Source: Leptotrichia buccalis C-1013-b
GTDB taxonomy: Bacteria > Fusobacteriota > Fusobacteriia > Fusobacteriales > Leptotrichiaceae
Assembly (NCBI RefSeq): GCF_000023905.1
Contig: NC_013192.1
Location: 868,001-932,000 of the forward strand
DNA length: 64,000 nucleotides
Reading direction: 5' to 3'
Positions within the stretch are counted from its first letter, which is position 1, and every line of letters begins with the position of its first letter. Below, in pieces: positions 20,708 to 30,116 of this stretch. The position numbers were made by a program, and so were the translations under genes. The notes beneath the pieces are model-generated. The model was given only the letters and a program-made list of their open reading frames with translations, was not told the origin of the DNA and did not search any database.

Positions 20708-23700
20708 TTGAAAAGAGCAGTTATATTGGATACGAGTGCGATTATGTATAGAAGCCATTTTGCACTGATGGGAATGAGAAATAGCAGCGGGATGTCTACT
20801 GGGGCGACATTTGGATTTATTAATACGCTGGAAAGTGTGATTAGGGAGTTTAGGCCTGATTATCTGGTGGCTTGCCTGGATGTGAAAAGGGACGAGTTGG
20901 AGAGAACTGGGGAGTTGGAAACGTATAAGGCACATAGGGAAAGTATGCCTGAAGAGCTGGTTATGCAGATTGATACTATTATGAAGGTATTGGATGGGTA
21001 TAGAATTCCGAAATATAAGAAGGCTGGGCAGGAAGCGGATGATGTTATTGCCACTTTTGCCACTAAATTTTCTAACGATGCTGATGAACAAATTGAGGTT
21101 TTTGTAATAACTGGGGATAAGGATTTGACACAGCTTGTAGATGGAAAAATTAACATTGCCTTGCTTGGAAAAGGGGATAAAAATTCTGCATTTAAACATA
21201 TAAAGACTGATGAAGATGTAGTTGAATATTTGGGAGTTACGCCTGATAAGATTCCTGATTTGTTTGGGCTTATGGGAGATAAGTCGGACGGAATTCCAGG
21301 AGTTGCTGGGATTGGACCTAAAAATGGAGTGAAACTTATTACGACTTATGGAAATTTGGAAGGAATTTACGAAAATATTGATGAAATAAAAGGGAAACAG
21401 AAGGAAAAATTACTGACTGACAAGGAAAATGCCTTTATAAGTCGGGAACTTGCAACTGTGAAAAGGGAGCTTGATGTTGAATACGATAAAAATAAATTGA
21501 AATTTGAGGAAAAGGATTTTGACAGTCTTTTAAAACTTTATGAAGAGCTTAATTTTAAAAGATTTTCTAAAGCTGTGGAAGAAGAAAAGGAAAGATTCTT
21601 GCAAAATGGTAATCAGAAGGAACTTACTGAAGAAGAGAAGTTAGTTTTAGAAAAAAATAAAAAAATTACTGAAGAAAAATTGGAAAAAGAGAGATTTGAA
21701 AGAGAAAAAATTGAAAAGCAGGAATTGGAGTATGATAAGGAAAATCCAATTTTTGATGGAATTTCACATTTTTATGAGCATGTAGAGTATGAGCATAATT
21801 CAGAAATAGATAAAAAAATTGATGAAATTCAAGTTTTAAAAGAAGAATTGGCAATAGAATATGAGGCTCAGAAGAAAAAGCAGGAAGAGATCGCACTAGA
21901 AAATCAGAAAACTGAAAAAACCAAGAAAATTAAAGATGAAAAAGTGTATTTTGAGAAAAATTATGGAAAAGTTGTGAGCTGGAATGATGCTTATTCTGTG
22001 ATTGAGAAAATGGATAAAAAAGTGGCAATTTTTGAGAATATGCTTGGACTTTCCATTTGCGATGAAAAAATGAATATTGTGCTTTTGGATAGTGAATTGA
22101 AAAATATTTTACAAAATAAAAATTATGAAAAATCAGGAGCTGAAGTTCAAATTAACTTGTTCAGTTTAGGTGAGAATACTGCTGAAAAAGAAGACAACAA
22201 AAAAAATATTGAGAATATTTATAAATTATTGAGTGAGAAAGAAATTATTGCCTATAATGTGAAAGAGTATATGAAAAGTGGAGAAAGTGAGTATTTTGGA
22301 TACTCTGTTGGTGGAAAAACTTATGGGATAAATGAAGAGAGATTCGGGATAAAATGCACGGAATATTTTGATATTTTGCTTGCAAGATATGTACTTGGGA
22401 CAGAAAGTTTGCAGGAAATCGAGGAAATAATTTTAGATGAGTTTGGTGTTGAGATTGCAACTTTTGAGGAGCAATTTAAAAAGGAACGAAGAAAGAAGGA
22501 TTTTAGCGATGTTTCTGATGATGTGGTTTGTGAGTTTTTATCAAAGAGAACGTTTTTTATTTATAAATTGGAAATAATTTTTAGAAATAGATTACAAAAT
22601 GAGCAGTTCTTAAATATATTTGACAAGCTGGAAAGTCGATTAATACCAGTATTGGCACAAATGGAAGAAACTGGAATAAAAATTGATAAAAAATATTTCA
22701 GTGAATTTCAGAATGAGCTGGAAGAAAAGATAAATATGCTTCAAAGTGATATTTATAAACTTGCTGATGGAGAATTTAATATTGATTCGCCACAACAATT
22801 AGGAGAAGTTTTGTTTGAAAAATTACAGATTCCATCAGGTAAAAAGACAAAAACTGGATATTCAACAAATGTGGAAGTTCTGGAAATGATTGCAAACAAT
22901 CGAGAATTGACAGAAGACAAACGTATGATTGGGAAAAAGCTTCTGGAATACAGGGCTTATAAGAAATTATTATCAACATACATTGAGCCAATTCCAAAAC
23001 TGGCGGATAAAGAGGAAAGGATTCATACGACTTTTAACCAAAATGGGACATCTACTGGACGGCTTTCGTCAGCAAATCCAAATTTACAGAATATTCCTGT
23101 GAGAACAGATGATGGAATAAGGATTCGTACAGGTTTTGTATCAAAAGAAGGACATAGCTTGATTTCATTTGACTATTCACAAATTGAATTGAGAGTTTTG
23201 GCTGAATTGTCAAAAGATAGGCATTTAGTACAGGCGTATCAGGATAATCAGGATTTGCATAACTTGACGGCAAGAAAGATATTTTTCAAAACCGAAGAAG
23301 ATGAGATTTCACGGCATGAGAGAAGTATTGCAAAAGTAATTAATTTTAGTATTCTGTATGGAAAAACTCCGTTTGGGTTGTCAAAGGAACTGGGAATTAC
23401 AGTTCAGGAGGCTTCTCAATATATTACGACATATTTTGAGGAATATCCGAGAGTCAGAAAATTTTTGGATATTGTGACAGAAACGGCTAAACTTCACGGT
23501 TTTGTAGAAACTTTTTACGGTACGAGAAGATACATTAGCGGAATTAATGCTACAAATAAAAATGTACAGGCACAGGCTGTGAGAATGGCGGTAAATACTG
23601 TCGTTCAGGGAACAGCAGCAAATATTATAAAAAAAGTTATGATTGAACTTCATGAGGAGTTTAAAAATGATGAAAATATCAAAATGCTTCTCCAAGTTCA

Positions 23701-23848
23701 CGATGAACTGATTTTTGAAGTTCGTGATGAATTTGCTAAGGAATACATGGAAAAAATTGAAAAAATTATGGAAAATACTGTTAAATTTAAGAAAGTTCCA
23801 TTAAAAGCGAATGGAAGTGTGGCTAAAAATTGGGGATTATTAAAGTAA
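20708..23848 (+). CDS. polA: DNA polymerase I
   Basis: Pol I fills gaps and removes RNA primers. The 1046 residues contain the N-terminal 5'-3' exonuclease (KRAVILDTSAIMYRS, QEADDVIATFA, GDKDLTQLV, GDKSDGIPGVAGIGPK) and the C-terminal polymerase. Polymerase motif A is DYSQIELRVLAEL (about 822), motif B KVINFSILYGKTPFG (about 876) and motif C QVHDELIFEV (about 997). The middle 3'-5' exonuclease-like domain lacks the DxE motif (FENMLG in its place), so proofreading is probably lost. A charged Glu/Lys-rich stretch at about 290-400 makes it longer than the usual 880-930 residues. Translation starts at TTG, 10 bases after AGAGG. Confidence 0.95.
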   Translation: MKRAVILDTSAIMYRSHFALMGMRNSSGMSTGATFGFINTLESVIREFRPDYLVACLDVKRDELERTGELETYKAHRESMPEELVMQIDTIMKVLDGYRIPKYKKAGQEADDVIATFATKFSNDADEQIEVFVITGDKDLTQLVDGKINIALLGKGDKNSAFKHIKTDEDVVEYLGVTPDKIPDLFGLMGDKSDGIPGVAGIGPKNGVKLITTYGNLEGIYENIDEIKGKQKEKLLTDKENAFISRELATVKRELDVEYDKNKLKFEEKDFDSLLKLYEELNFKRFSKAVEEEKERFLQNGNQKELTEEEKLVLEKNKKITEEKLEKERFEREKIEKQELEYDKENPIFDGISHFYEHVEYEHNSEIDKKIDEIQVLKEELAIEYEAQKKKQEEIALENQKTEKTKKIKDEKVYFEKNYGKVVSWNDAYSVIEKMDKKVAIFENMLGLSICDEKMNIVLLDSELKNILQNKNYEKSGAEVQINLFSLGENTAEKEDNKKNIENIYKLLSEKEIIAYNVKEYMKSGESEYFGYSVGGKTYGINEERFGIKCTEYFDILLARYVLGTESLQEIEEIILDEFGVEIATFEEQFKKERRKKDFSDVSDDVVCEFLSKRTFFIYKLEIIFRNRLQNEQFLNIFDKLESRLIPVLAQMEETGIKIDKKYFSEFQNELEEKINMLQSDIYKLADGEFNIDSPQQLGEVLFEKLQIPSGKKTKTGYSTNVEVLEMIANNRELTEDKRMIGKKLLEYRAYKKLLSTYIEPIPKLADKEERIHTTFNQNGTSTGRLSSANPNLQNIPVRTDDGIRIRTGFVSKEGHSLISFDYSQIELRVLAELSKDRHLVQAYQDNQDLHNLTARKIFFKTEEDEISRHERSIAKVINFSILYGKTPFGLSKELGITVQEASQYITTYFEEYPRVRKFLDIVTETAKLHGFVETFYGTRRYISGINATNKNVQAQAVRMAVNTVVQGTAANIIKKVMIELHEEFKNDENIKMLLQVHDELIFEVRDEFAKEYMEKIEKIMENTVKFKKVPLKANGSVAKNWGLLK

Positions 23849-23948
23849 TAATATATTTTATATATGATAGAAATATATATTATATATTTGACTAATTGTT
23901 TTGAAATTGTTAGAATAATACTATATAAGGAAGGAATCAGAACAAAAA

Positions 23949-24719
23949 ATGGCACAAATAAGAAAATTGGAAAACTATTTAAAGGGATTAAAAGATGGTA
24001 CTGGAATTGGAATTGCCTATATTCCCTTTGGAGTTGCAATTGGACTGATTTCAGCCAAAAGTTTTTCCCAAATTTTGCCAATGATTGGGCTTACATCGTT
24101 TGGAATGTATGCAGGAGGGGCTCATTCATTACTGTTAAAGATACTTTATGTGATGAAGTCGCCTCCAGTTGAAGTGATTTTATCTATTGCTCTTATCAAT
24201 TTAAGATATTTACTGTTAAATATCGTTATTTTTAGACAGCTTGGTGAAAAAACTCCTATTTTTCAGAAGTTTCTGGTAGGCGTGGGGCTTACTGATGAAA
24301 CTGTAACATATCTGACATTGAAAAAGGCAACAAATGCGTGGTATATGATGGGAGTAAATACAATTCCATATTTTTGCTACTGTTTTGGTACAATTTTTGG
24401 AGCGATATTTGGTGAAAAATTGCCTGAATCACTTATGACAAGTATGAATTTTGTGCTTTATTCTATATTTTTCAGCATGCTAATAATGGCTTTGAGCCAA
24501 AATTTTAAATATATAAGAATTGTTTTGCTGGCACTTATTATAAAAATGGCATTTTCATTTTTGCCTATTTTAAATAAGGTAAGTTCAGGATGGGTTATGA
24601 TTTTGACGATGTTTTTGGCAAGTTTTATATATGCACAGCTTTATTATAATGAAAATCCTGAAAAGCAGGAAAACGATGAAATTGATAAAAGGAAAGGAAG
24701 TGATAAGATTGAATTATAA
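23949..24719 (+). CDS. azlC: AzlC family branched-chain amino acid exporter, large subunit
   Basis: AzlC with AzlD forms a permease that exports branched-chain amino acids and analogues. The 256-residue protein has several hydrophobic segments and the family pattern GIAYIPFGVAIGLISAKS, YAGGAHSLLLKIL, and LRYLLLNIVIFRQL with GLTDETVTY. Its 3' end overlaps the downstream azlD-like gene by 11 bases. AAGGAAGGA lies 13 bases before the ATG, a rather long spacing. Confidence 0.9.
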   Translation: MAQIRKLENYLKGLKDGTGIGIAYIPFGVAIGLISAKSFSQILPMIGLTSFGMYAGGAHSLLLKILYVMKSPPVEVILSIALINLRYLLLNIVIFRQLGEKTPIFQKFLVGVGLTDETVTYLTLKKATNAWYMMGVNTIPYFCYCFGTIFGAIFGEKLPESLMTSMNFVLYSIFFSMLIMALSQNFKYIRIVLLALIIKMAFSFLPILNKVSSGWVMILTMFLASFIYAQLYYNENPEKQENDEIDKRKGSDKIEL

Positions 24720-25047
24720 CGAAAATTTAGGGATTTTAACAATGATTTTGATGACACTCATAATCATGACGGTAATACTGAGGACATTGCCAATATTTGT
24801 AAAAATTCCAGAAAATAACCTAAAAGTTAATAAATTCTTTGAAGCACTTCCTTATACAGTACTGACAGTATTAGTATTTCCAGACATTTTCACATCTACT
24901 GGGAGTACAAAATTTGACATAATAAGAGTTCTGATTGGAATGGCAATCGTGGCATATTTAACTTTTAGGAAGACAAATCTGGGAATAATAATAATTGTTT
25001 CTATTGCAGTGATATATTTTTTAGGAATGTTAAAAGGAAGTTTTTAA
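24709..25047 (+). CDS. azlD: AzlD family branched-chain amino acid exporter, small subunit
   Basis: This is a short, very hydrophobic partner of AzlC. I place the start at the TTG at 24709 (protein begins NYNENLGILTMILMTL after the initiator, 112 residues). AGGAAGTG lies just upstream, and the coding sequence then overlaps azlC by 11 bases, which suggests coupled translation. An upstream ATG at 24631 in the same frame would add an unlikely basic extension lying inside azlC. Family features include TVILRTLPIF near the N-terminus and FFEALPYTVLTVLVFPDIF. Confidence 0.85.
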   Translation: MNYNENLGILTMILMTLIIMTVILRTLPIFVKIPENNLKVNKFFEALPYTVLTVLVFPDIFTSTGSTKFDIIRVLIGMAIVAYLTFRKTNLGIIIIVSIAVIYFLGMLKGSF

Positions 25048-25107
25048 ATAAAAACAGAAAAATTTTAAAGAAATATAAATTAAAATTGATATTTAAAAAG
25101 GATTTTT

Positions 25108-25455
25108 ATGAGTTTAGATAATTATAAAAAATTTTTAGGACAAAAAATACATGTAAAGATGGATAGAAAAATGGGAGAAAGACATCTTAAATATAATTTT
25201 ATATATCCAGTAAATTATGGATATATTCCAAATACTATTAGTGAAGATGGAGAAGAAATAGATGTGTATATTTTGGGAGTTTTTGAACCTGTTGATGAAT
25301 TTTGTGGAATATGTAGAGCTATTGTGTATAGGTATGATGATGAAGAGAATAAACTTATAGTAATTCCAGATGGGAAAAATTATACAGTTTCCCAAATGGA
25401 AGTACTGGTTGAGTTTCAGGAACGTTTTTTCAAACATAAAATTTTAACTGAATAA
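25108..25455 (+). CDS. Short family I inorganic pyrophosphatase-like protein
   Basis: The 115 residues show the soluble inorganic pyrophosphatase pattern: YPVNYGYIPNTISEDGEEIDVYILG, with the acidic metal-binding run in DGEEID, and a later VIPDGKNY. It is shorter than the usual 170-180 residues and lacks the C-terminal part, but the gene shows no sign of disruption. Such short forms occur in low-GC bacteria, and whether they hydrolyse pyrophosphate is not shown by sequence. It is convergent with the next gene, 16 bases apart. Confidence 0.75.
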   Translation: MSLDNYKKFLGQKIHVKMDRKMGERHLKYNFIYPVNYGYIPNTISEDGEEIDVYILGVFEPVDEFCGICRAIVYRYDDEENKLIVIPDGKNYTVSQMEVLVEFQERFFKHKILTE

Positions 25456-25471
25456 TAATTAAAATTATTTT

Positions 25472-25981
25472 TTATTTAACAACTGTCAATTTATTATTTT
25501 CAATTTTTATATCCTTTATCATTTTAAATTTGTCAATATTTGATAAATTTGCAATTTCCTTTTTTTCAAATTGGGCAAAAATATAGTCAAGTACAGGTCT
25601 TATAAGCGGATTTTTATCAAGATTAATTTCTTTATTTTCTTTAGTTAATTTTTCAATTTGAAAATTTTCTAAATAAAGATTTGAGTTTGTTGTGTCATAG
25701 CGAATATCAGTTGTAAATATCATTATTCCACTTATTTTTTCATTTAGTGCATCATTTAAATATTCAGTTTCAATAACTAATTTGTTGTTTTCAAAATAGA
25801 CTTTTGGATTAAACAGTTTTATTTTTCCAAGAGGGTATGAATACTCTATTGGAAATTTTGATGTTATGGCATTTTGCACTATCGAATTTGGGACTTTTAG
25901 TTGATTTTGCGTATAAATATGATAACCAGCGATAATTATTAGTATAATAATTGAAAAAAATAAAATTTTTAATATTTTCAT
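25472..25981 (-). CDS. DUF1439-like membrane-anchored protein
   Basis: The 169 residues start with a single hydrophobic anchor or signal peptide (KILKILFFSIIILIIIAGYHIY) with no lipobox Cys. The rest, with QNQLKVPNSIVQNAI, YFENNKLVIETEY and a C-terminal KIENNKLTVVK strand, resembles DUF1439 proteins such as the YceB lipoprotein, which are thought to bind small hydrophobic ligands in the envelope. The assignment is from pattern similarity only. It stands alone on the minus strand. Confidence 0.55.
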   Translation of the reverse strand: MKILKILFFSIIILIIIAGYHIYTQNQLKVPNSIVQNAITSKFPIEYSYPLGKIKLFNPKVYFENNKLVIETEYLNDALNEKISGIMIFTTDIRYDTTNSNLYLENFQIEKLTKENKEINLDKNPLIRPVLDYIFAQFEKKEIANLSNIDKFKMIKDIKIENNKLTVVK

Positions 25982-26099
25982 AATTATAAATTCCTTTCAG
26001 TTGAGAATTTTTTAAATTTAAATAACTATATCATTTGTTTATTTTAAAATATTTTGAAATATTATTTAATATTCTTTGAATACAAATAAAAAATTTTTA

Positions 26100-26128
26100 T
26101 TGAAAAACGTATAAATATTAGGTATAAT
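26100..26128 (+). promoter_or_regulatory. Promoter of the amino-acid ABC importer operon
   Basis: TTGAAA (26100-26105), 17 bases, TATAAT (26123-26128), about 30 bases before a short upstream reading frame and 57 before the permease start. Confidence 0.75.
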
Positions 26129-26158
26129 ATTATCATAATGATTAAGAATAAGGAGGAT

Positions 26159-26185
26159 ATGAACAAAAACGTTCATAAAAAATAA
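26159..26185 (+). CDS. Eight-codon upstream reading frame coupled to the permease gene
   Basis: ATG at 26159 lies just after AAGGAGG and encodes MNKNVHKK, ending at TAA (26183-26185). The TAA shares its last base with the permease ATG (TAATG). The permease has no other ribosome-binding site, so ribosomes probably reach it by finishing this short frame. The two frames are offset, so it is not an extension of the permease. Confidence 0.55.
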   Translation: MNKNVHKK

Positions 26186-26922
26186 TGAAAGATTTACAAA
26201 AAACAAGGAAATTAGTAAAGACCTCATTTTTTATAGCAGTTGTAACAATTGCGGCGGTTCTTGCATTTCCACGTGAATTAACAGGAAAAGAATGGCAAAT
26301 TTATATGAATAGCTACCTCATTACTACAATGGGATTAACAGTTGGAGGAGCGGCTATTGGTATATTTTTTGGAATGGCTTTAGCATTTTTTAAATTTCAA
26401 AAGACAAATAACGAAATTGTTAATATGATAAAAGATGTTGTTATTGATGAGTATGTGGATATAATGCGTGGAACGCCAATGGTTTTACAATTATTGATAC
26501 TTTCGGTAGTTATAGCAGTATTTGATAATTACTGGGTGGCAGTTATTGCTCTTGGAATGAATAGTGCGGCTTATGTTGAAGAAACAGTGCGTTCTGGAAT
26601 TGAAAGTATAGATAAAGGGCAAATGGAAGCGGCAAGAGCAACTGGAATGCCTTACAGAATGGCAATGAATGAAATTATTATGCCACAGGCAGTAAAAAAT
26701 ATTTTGCCAGCACTTGTAAATGAATTTATAAATTTATTTAAGGAAACATCAATTGTAGGATATATCAGTGTTGTTGATATTACAATGAACAGTAAGAGTT
26801 TACAAGCTGTATATTACAGTGTAAAACCTATATTATTTACAGGTGTAGTTTATTACGTAAGTGTAAAATTATTCTCATTTATTGGGAAACGATTGGAGAT
26901 GAGATTAAAGGAAAATGATTAG
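26185..26922 (+). CDS. Polar amino-acid ABC transporter permease
   Basis: This is the membrane subunit of an importer for a polar amino acid (HisM/GlnP family). The 245 residues have about five hydrophobic segments and the ATPase-contact loop [30 protein letters not shown], written with its EAA motif at about residue 149. [14 protein letters not shown] is the other family signature. The ATG follows directly on a short upstream frame. The 3' end is followed at once by the ATPase gene. Confidence 0.92.
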   Translation: MKDLQKTRKLVKTSFFIAVVTIAAVLAFPRELTGKEWQIYMNSYLITTMGLTVGGAAIGIFFGMALAFFKFQKTNNEIVNMIKDVVIDEYVDIMRGTPMVLQLLILSVVIAVFDNYWVAVIALGMNSAAYVEETVRSGIESIDKGQMEAARATGMPYRMAMNEIIMPQAVKNILPALVNEFINLFKETSIVGYISVVDITMNSKSLQAVYYSVKPILFTGVVYYVSVKLFSFIGKRLEMRLKEND

Positions 26923-26986
26923 TTTTAATAAAAAATGTAGAGAATCAGCTTCATTTCAAGGTATTACCGAATTAAAAGAAGTTGAA

Positions 26987-27715
26987 ATGATAAAAATAAA
27001 AGATTTGAAAAAAAAATATGGTGAATTAGAAGTATTAAAAGGAATTAGTACAGAAATAAAAGAAGGTGAGGTAATTTCGGTTATAGGACCTTCTGGAAGC
27101 GGTAAATCAACGTTTTTACGTTGTATTAACAGACTTGAAGAACCAACATCAGGTGAAATCTGGGTAAATGGAAAAAATATTACGGAAAATGGAGTGGACA
27201 TAAACAAAGTTCGTGAAGAAATTGGAATGGTATTTCAGCATTTTAACTTGTATCCGCACAAAACTGTAATGGAAAATATTACTTTAGGTCCTATCAGATT
27301 GAAAAAAATATCTAAAGCTGAAGCTGAAAAATTAGCTCTAGAACTATTAGAAAAAGTAGGTCTTTCTGATAAAAAAGATGTTTATCCAAATAAACTTTCT
27401 GGAGGACAAAAGCAAAGGGTGGCAATAGCAAGAGCATTAGCAATGAATCCCAAAATAATTCTTTTTGATGAGCCAACATCAGCACTTGATCCTGAAATGA
27501 TAGGAGAAGTTCTGGAAGTTATGAAAGAACTTGCAAATGCAGGAATGACAATGATTGTAGTAACACACGAAATGGGATTTGCAAGAAATGTTGCAAATAG
27601 AGTGTTTTTCATGGATGAAGGGTATATTTTGGAAGATGCGAAACCGCAAGATTTATTTGATAATCCAAAATCAGAAAGGGCAAGGATATTTTTAGATAAA
27701 GTTTTGAATCATTAA
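26987..27715 (+). CDS. Polar amino-acid ABC transporter ATPase
   Basis: The protein has Walker [11 protein letters not shown]-loop [11 protein letters not shown], signature [15 protein letters not shown], Walker [16 protein letters not shown] and switch His in VVTHEMG. I favour the ATG at 26987 ([19 protein letters not shown]) because homologues begin there. An in-frame ATG at 26915, after AAAGGAAA and overlapping the permease stop by eight bases, would add 24 residues unlike the family. Translational coupling makes that longer form possible. It is part of the four-gene importer operon. Confidence 0.92.
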   Translation: MIKIKDLKKKYGELEVLKGISTEIKEGEVISVIGPSGSGKSTFLRCINRLEEPTSGEIWVNGKNITENGVDINKVREEIGMVFQHFNLYPHKTVMENITLGPIRLKKISKAEAEKLALELLEKVGLSDKKDVYPNKLSGGQKQRVAIARALAMNPKIILFDEPTSALDPEMIGEVLEVMKELANAGMTMIVVTHEMGFARNVANRVFFMDEGYILEDAKPQDLFDNPKSERARIFLDKVLNH

Positions 27716-27763
27716 AATAGTAAAACCTTTTTATTTTCTTTGTATAAAAAAGGCGGTATAAAA

Positions 27764-28522
27764 ATGAAAAAATTATTATTAATAATTACGATGGCAATAT
27801 TCGGGATAGTATCGTGGGGAGAAAGTAAAACAGAAACAAAAAAAGATGAAAAAAAACTGATTGTAGGAACGAATGGAGTATTCCCTCCATTTGAGTATAT
27901 GGAAAATGGTGAATTAGTGGGATTTGACATTGATTTGATAAAACAGATTGGAAAAAATTTAGGATATGAAATTGAAATGAAAAGTCAGCCATTTGACGCT
28001 CTTATACCATCATTAAAAGCTGGGAAACTAGATGCTATTATTTCTGGAATAACTGTAACTGAAGCAAGAAAACGATTAGTTGACTTTACAGACGAATATT
28101 TTAATTCAACACAAGTGTATTTACGAAAGAAAGGGAATATAGCTGTAAATTCTAAGGAAAGCTTGTCAGGTAAAAAAGTTGGTGTACAATTGGGAACAAT
28201 TCAGGAGTTCGAAGCTAATAAAATTAAAAATGTGAATGTTATAACAAATGATGCAACTGTTAATATAATTTTAGACTTGAAAAATGGAAAAACTGATGCA
28301 GTAATTTTAGAAAATATTGTTGCAATGGAATTTATGAAAAAAAATCCAGATATAGAAATTTTTTATGAAGAAAAGTTGCCGTATGGTATGGCAATCGCAT
28401 TTGATAAAGGAAAACATTCAGAACTTATTAAAAAGATAAATGAAGAACTGAAAAAGTTGCAGGAAAATGGTCAATATTCAGAATTAATGAGAAAATATGG
28501 ATTAGAAATGAAAAAAAATTAA
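27764..28522 (+). CDS. Amino-acid ABC transporter substrate-binding protein (lipobox Cys lost)
   Basis: This is a periplasmic type II binding protein for a polar amino acid: KLIVGTNGVFPPFEYMENGELVGFDIDLIKQIG, FDALIPSLKAGKLDAIISGITVT, GKKVGVQLGTIQE. It starts at 27764 after AAAGGCGG. The signal peptide is followed by SWGES, where the paralogue downstream has the lipobox SCGKK. Residue 18 is Trp (TGG, 27815-27817) instead of Cys, so lipid anchoring as in the paralogue is not expected. It may be free in the periplasm. Confidence 0.92.
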   Translation: MKKLLLIITMAIFGIVSWGESKTETKKDEKKLIVGTNGVFPPFEYMENGELVGFDIDLIKQIGKNLGYEIEMKSQPFDALIPSLKAGKLDAIISGITVTEARKRLVDFTDEYFNSTQVYLRKKGNIAVNSKESLSGKKVGVQLGTIQEFEANKIKNVNVITNDATVNIILDLKNGKTDAVILENIVAMEFMKKNPDIEIFYEEKLPYGMAIAFDKGKHSELIKKINEELKKLQENGQYSELMRKYGLEMKKN

Positions 28523-28559
28523 AATTAAAAATAAAAAAATAAGAAAGTGAGGAAAAAAT

Positions 28560-29300
28560 ATGAAAAAAATATTTTTTATATTAACATTAGCTATGTTTGG
28601 AATTATTTCGTGCGGAAAGAAAGCTGACAATGGAGAAAAAAAATTAAGAGTCGGATTAAATGCAGTTTTTGCTCCATTTGAGTATATTGAAAATGGTCAA
28701 GTAACAGGGTTTGATGTGGAAATGATAAACGAGATAGGGAAAAATCTTGGATACAAAGTTGAAATTATAGACCAGTCATTTGATGGGTTGATTCCAGCAT
28801 TAAAAGCAGGGAAAATTGATATAATTGTTTCTGGAATGAGTTCAACTGAAGAAAGAAAAAAATCAGTTGATTTTACAGATGATTATTTTGTATCTAAAGA
28901 AACTTACTTAAGAAAAAAAGGAAATAATGCAGTTACTCCAACTACTTTAAGTGGAAAGAAAATTGGAGTGCAATTAGGAACAATTCAAGAGATGGAAGCA
29001 AGAACAATTAAAGGTGCAACTGTTGTACCAAATGAAAACACTGTAAATACAATTTTAGATTTAAAGGCTGGTAAAATTGATGCGATTATTTTGGAAAAAG
29101 CAGTGGCTACTGAATATATGAAAAAAAATCCTGAAATGGAAATTTTTGATGAAAAACCTGCTCCAATTGGAATGGCAATGGCTGTTGACAAAGGGAAAAA
29201 TCCTGAATTAATTAAACAGATAAATGCTGAATTGAAAAAAATGAGAGAAAATGGAAAATATAATGAATTAATCAAAAAATATGGTTTAGATAAAAATTAA
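28560..29300 (+). CDS. Amino-acid ABC transporter substrate-binding lipoprotein
   Basis: This second binding protein is a clear tandem paralogue of the one upstream, with the same segments (KLRVGLNAVFAPFEYIENGQVTGFDVEMI, FDGLIPALKAGKIDIIVSGMSS). Its signal peptide ends in the lipobox GIISC with Cys at residue 18, so it should be anchored to a membrane by lipid. The two paralogues lie 37 bases apart and may extend the substrate range of one permease-ATPase pair. Confidence 0.93.
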   Translation: MKKIFFILTLAMFGIISCGKKADNGEKKLRVGLNAVFAPFEYIENGQVTGFDVEMINEIGKNLGYKVEIIDQSFDGLIPALKAGKIDIIVSGMSSTEERKKSVDFTDDYFVSKETYLRKKGNNAVTPTTLSGKKIGVQLGTIQEMEARTIKGATVVPNENTVNTILDLKAGKIDAIILEKAVATEYMKKNPEMEIFDEKPAPIGMAMAVDKGKNPELIKQINAELKKMRENGKYNELIKKYGLDKN

Positions 29301-29329
29301 AGAATTTTTAAAAGGAGGAAGGAAAAATC

Positions 29330-30100
29330 ATGAAAAAGCCAACATTGATTGCGGTTTCCTCGATGGTAGCAATGGCAGTACCGACAGTATCTGAAAAAGT
29401 TACAACTTCAGATATGAGAAAGGATATAATTCGTGCAAATGTGGCGGATATAGAAAAGGATAGTGAAAATAATGTACCAATATTGGATACACCAAATCCT
29501 GAGAAACTGACAGATAATGATAATCCTGATTTAATAACAGTTACATTGCCGCAGAATGAGAAAAATACAAGTTTGTTGGATAAAGGCGGAACACAGCCAG
29601 AGCAATCTCCAAAAAGTCAGGATCAAGATGTAATTTCACAACAACAGGGAATACGTTCAGAAATAAAAGAATCAGCTTCTTTAGATACCAATACTCAAGA
29701 AAATTCAATAAATAATCCACAAAAAGTTCAAATATTAAAATCAGAAATTATAACACTTAGAGCAGAAGATTTGAATTTTCATAAGAATAGTATAAACTTG
29801 AAAGAAGAAGCATATTCTGTTTTAAAAGATATAAAAAATTATATTGAAGAAAATGATTATCTGGTATCAATTGTTGGATATACAGATGAAAGTGGTATAG
29901 CCGCATACAATAACAGATTATCTCTTAGAAGAGCTGAAAAAGTGAGTTCAAAATTATTGGAGTTAGGACTTTCAAAAGATAGGATCTTAGATTTAATAGG
30001 TCGTGGAGAAAATAATCCGATAAATTCAAATGAAACTAAAGAGGGAAGAGAAAGAAATAGGAGAGTAGAATTCAGGTTCATAAAAAAAGGACAAATATAA
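29330..30100 (+). CDS. OmpA-family peptidoglycan-binding protein
   Basis: The 256 residues start with a signal-like segment (KKPTLIAVSSMVAMAVPTV) and a long polar, Asn/Gln/Ser-rich linker to about residue 135. The C-terminal OmpA-like domain has SIVGYTDESGIAAYNNRLSLRRAEKV, then RGENNPINSN and RERNRRVEFRF, with the peptidoglycan-contacting Asp and Arg. Such proteins tie the outer membrane or periplasmic complexes to the cell wall. There is no predicted beta-barrel. The final stop codon lies within a terminator hairpin shared with the convergent gene. Confidence 0.85.
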   Translation: MKKPTLIAVSSMVAMAVPTVSEKVTTSDMRKDIIRANVADIEKDSENNVPILDTPNPEKLTDNDNPDLITVTLPQNEKNTSLLDKGGTQPEQSPKSQDQDVISQQQGIRSEIKESASLDTNTQENSINNPQKVQILKSEIITLRAEDLNFHKNSINLKEEAYSVLKDIKNYIEENDYLVSIVGYTDESGIAAYNNRLSLRRAEKVSSKLLELGLSKDRILDLIGRGENNPINSNETKEGRERNRRVEFRFIKKGQI

Positions 30101-30116
30101 TGTCCTTTTTATTTTT
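30084..30116. terminator. Bidirectional terminator between convergent genes
   Basis: AAAAAGGACA (30084-30093), a 7-base loop and TGTCCTTTTT (30101-30110) form a perfect 10-bp stem with T-tracts on both strands. It overlaps the stop codons of both the OmpA-like gene and the convergent permease gene. Confidence 0.85.

Noticed and set aside
20684-21199. Minus-strand open frames opposite polA and other long genes
   Set aside because: They are antisense to strongly conserved coding sequence and have no family features or ribosome-binding sites.
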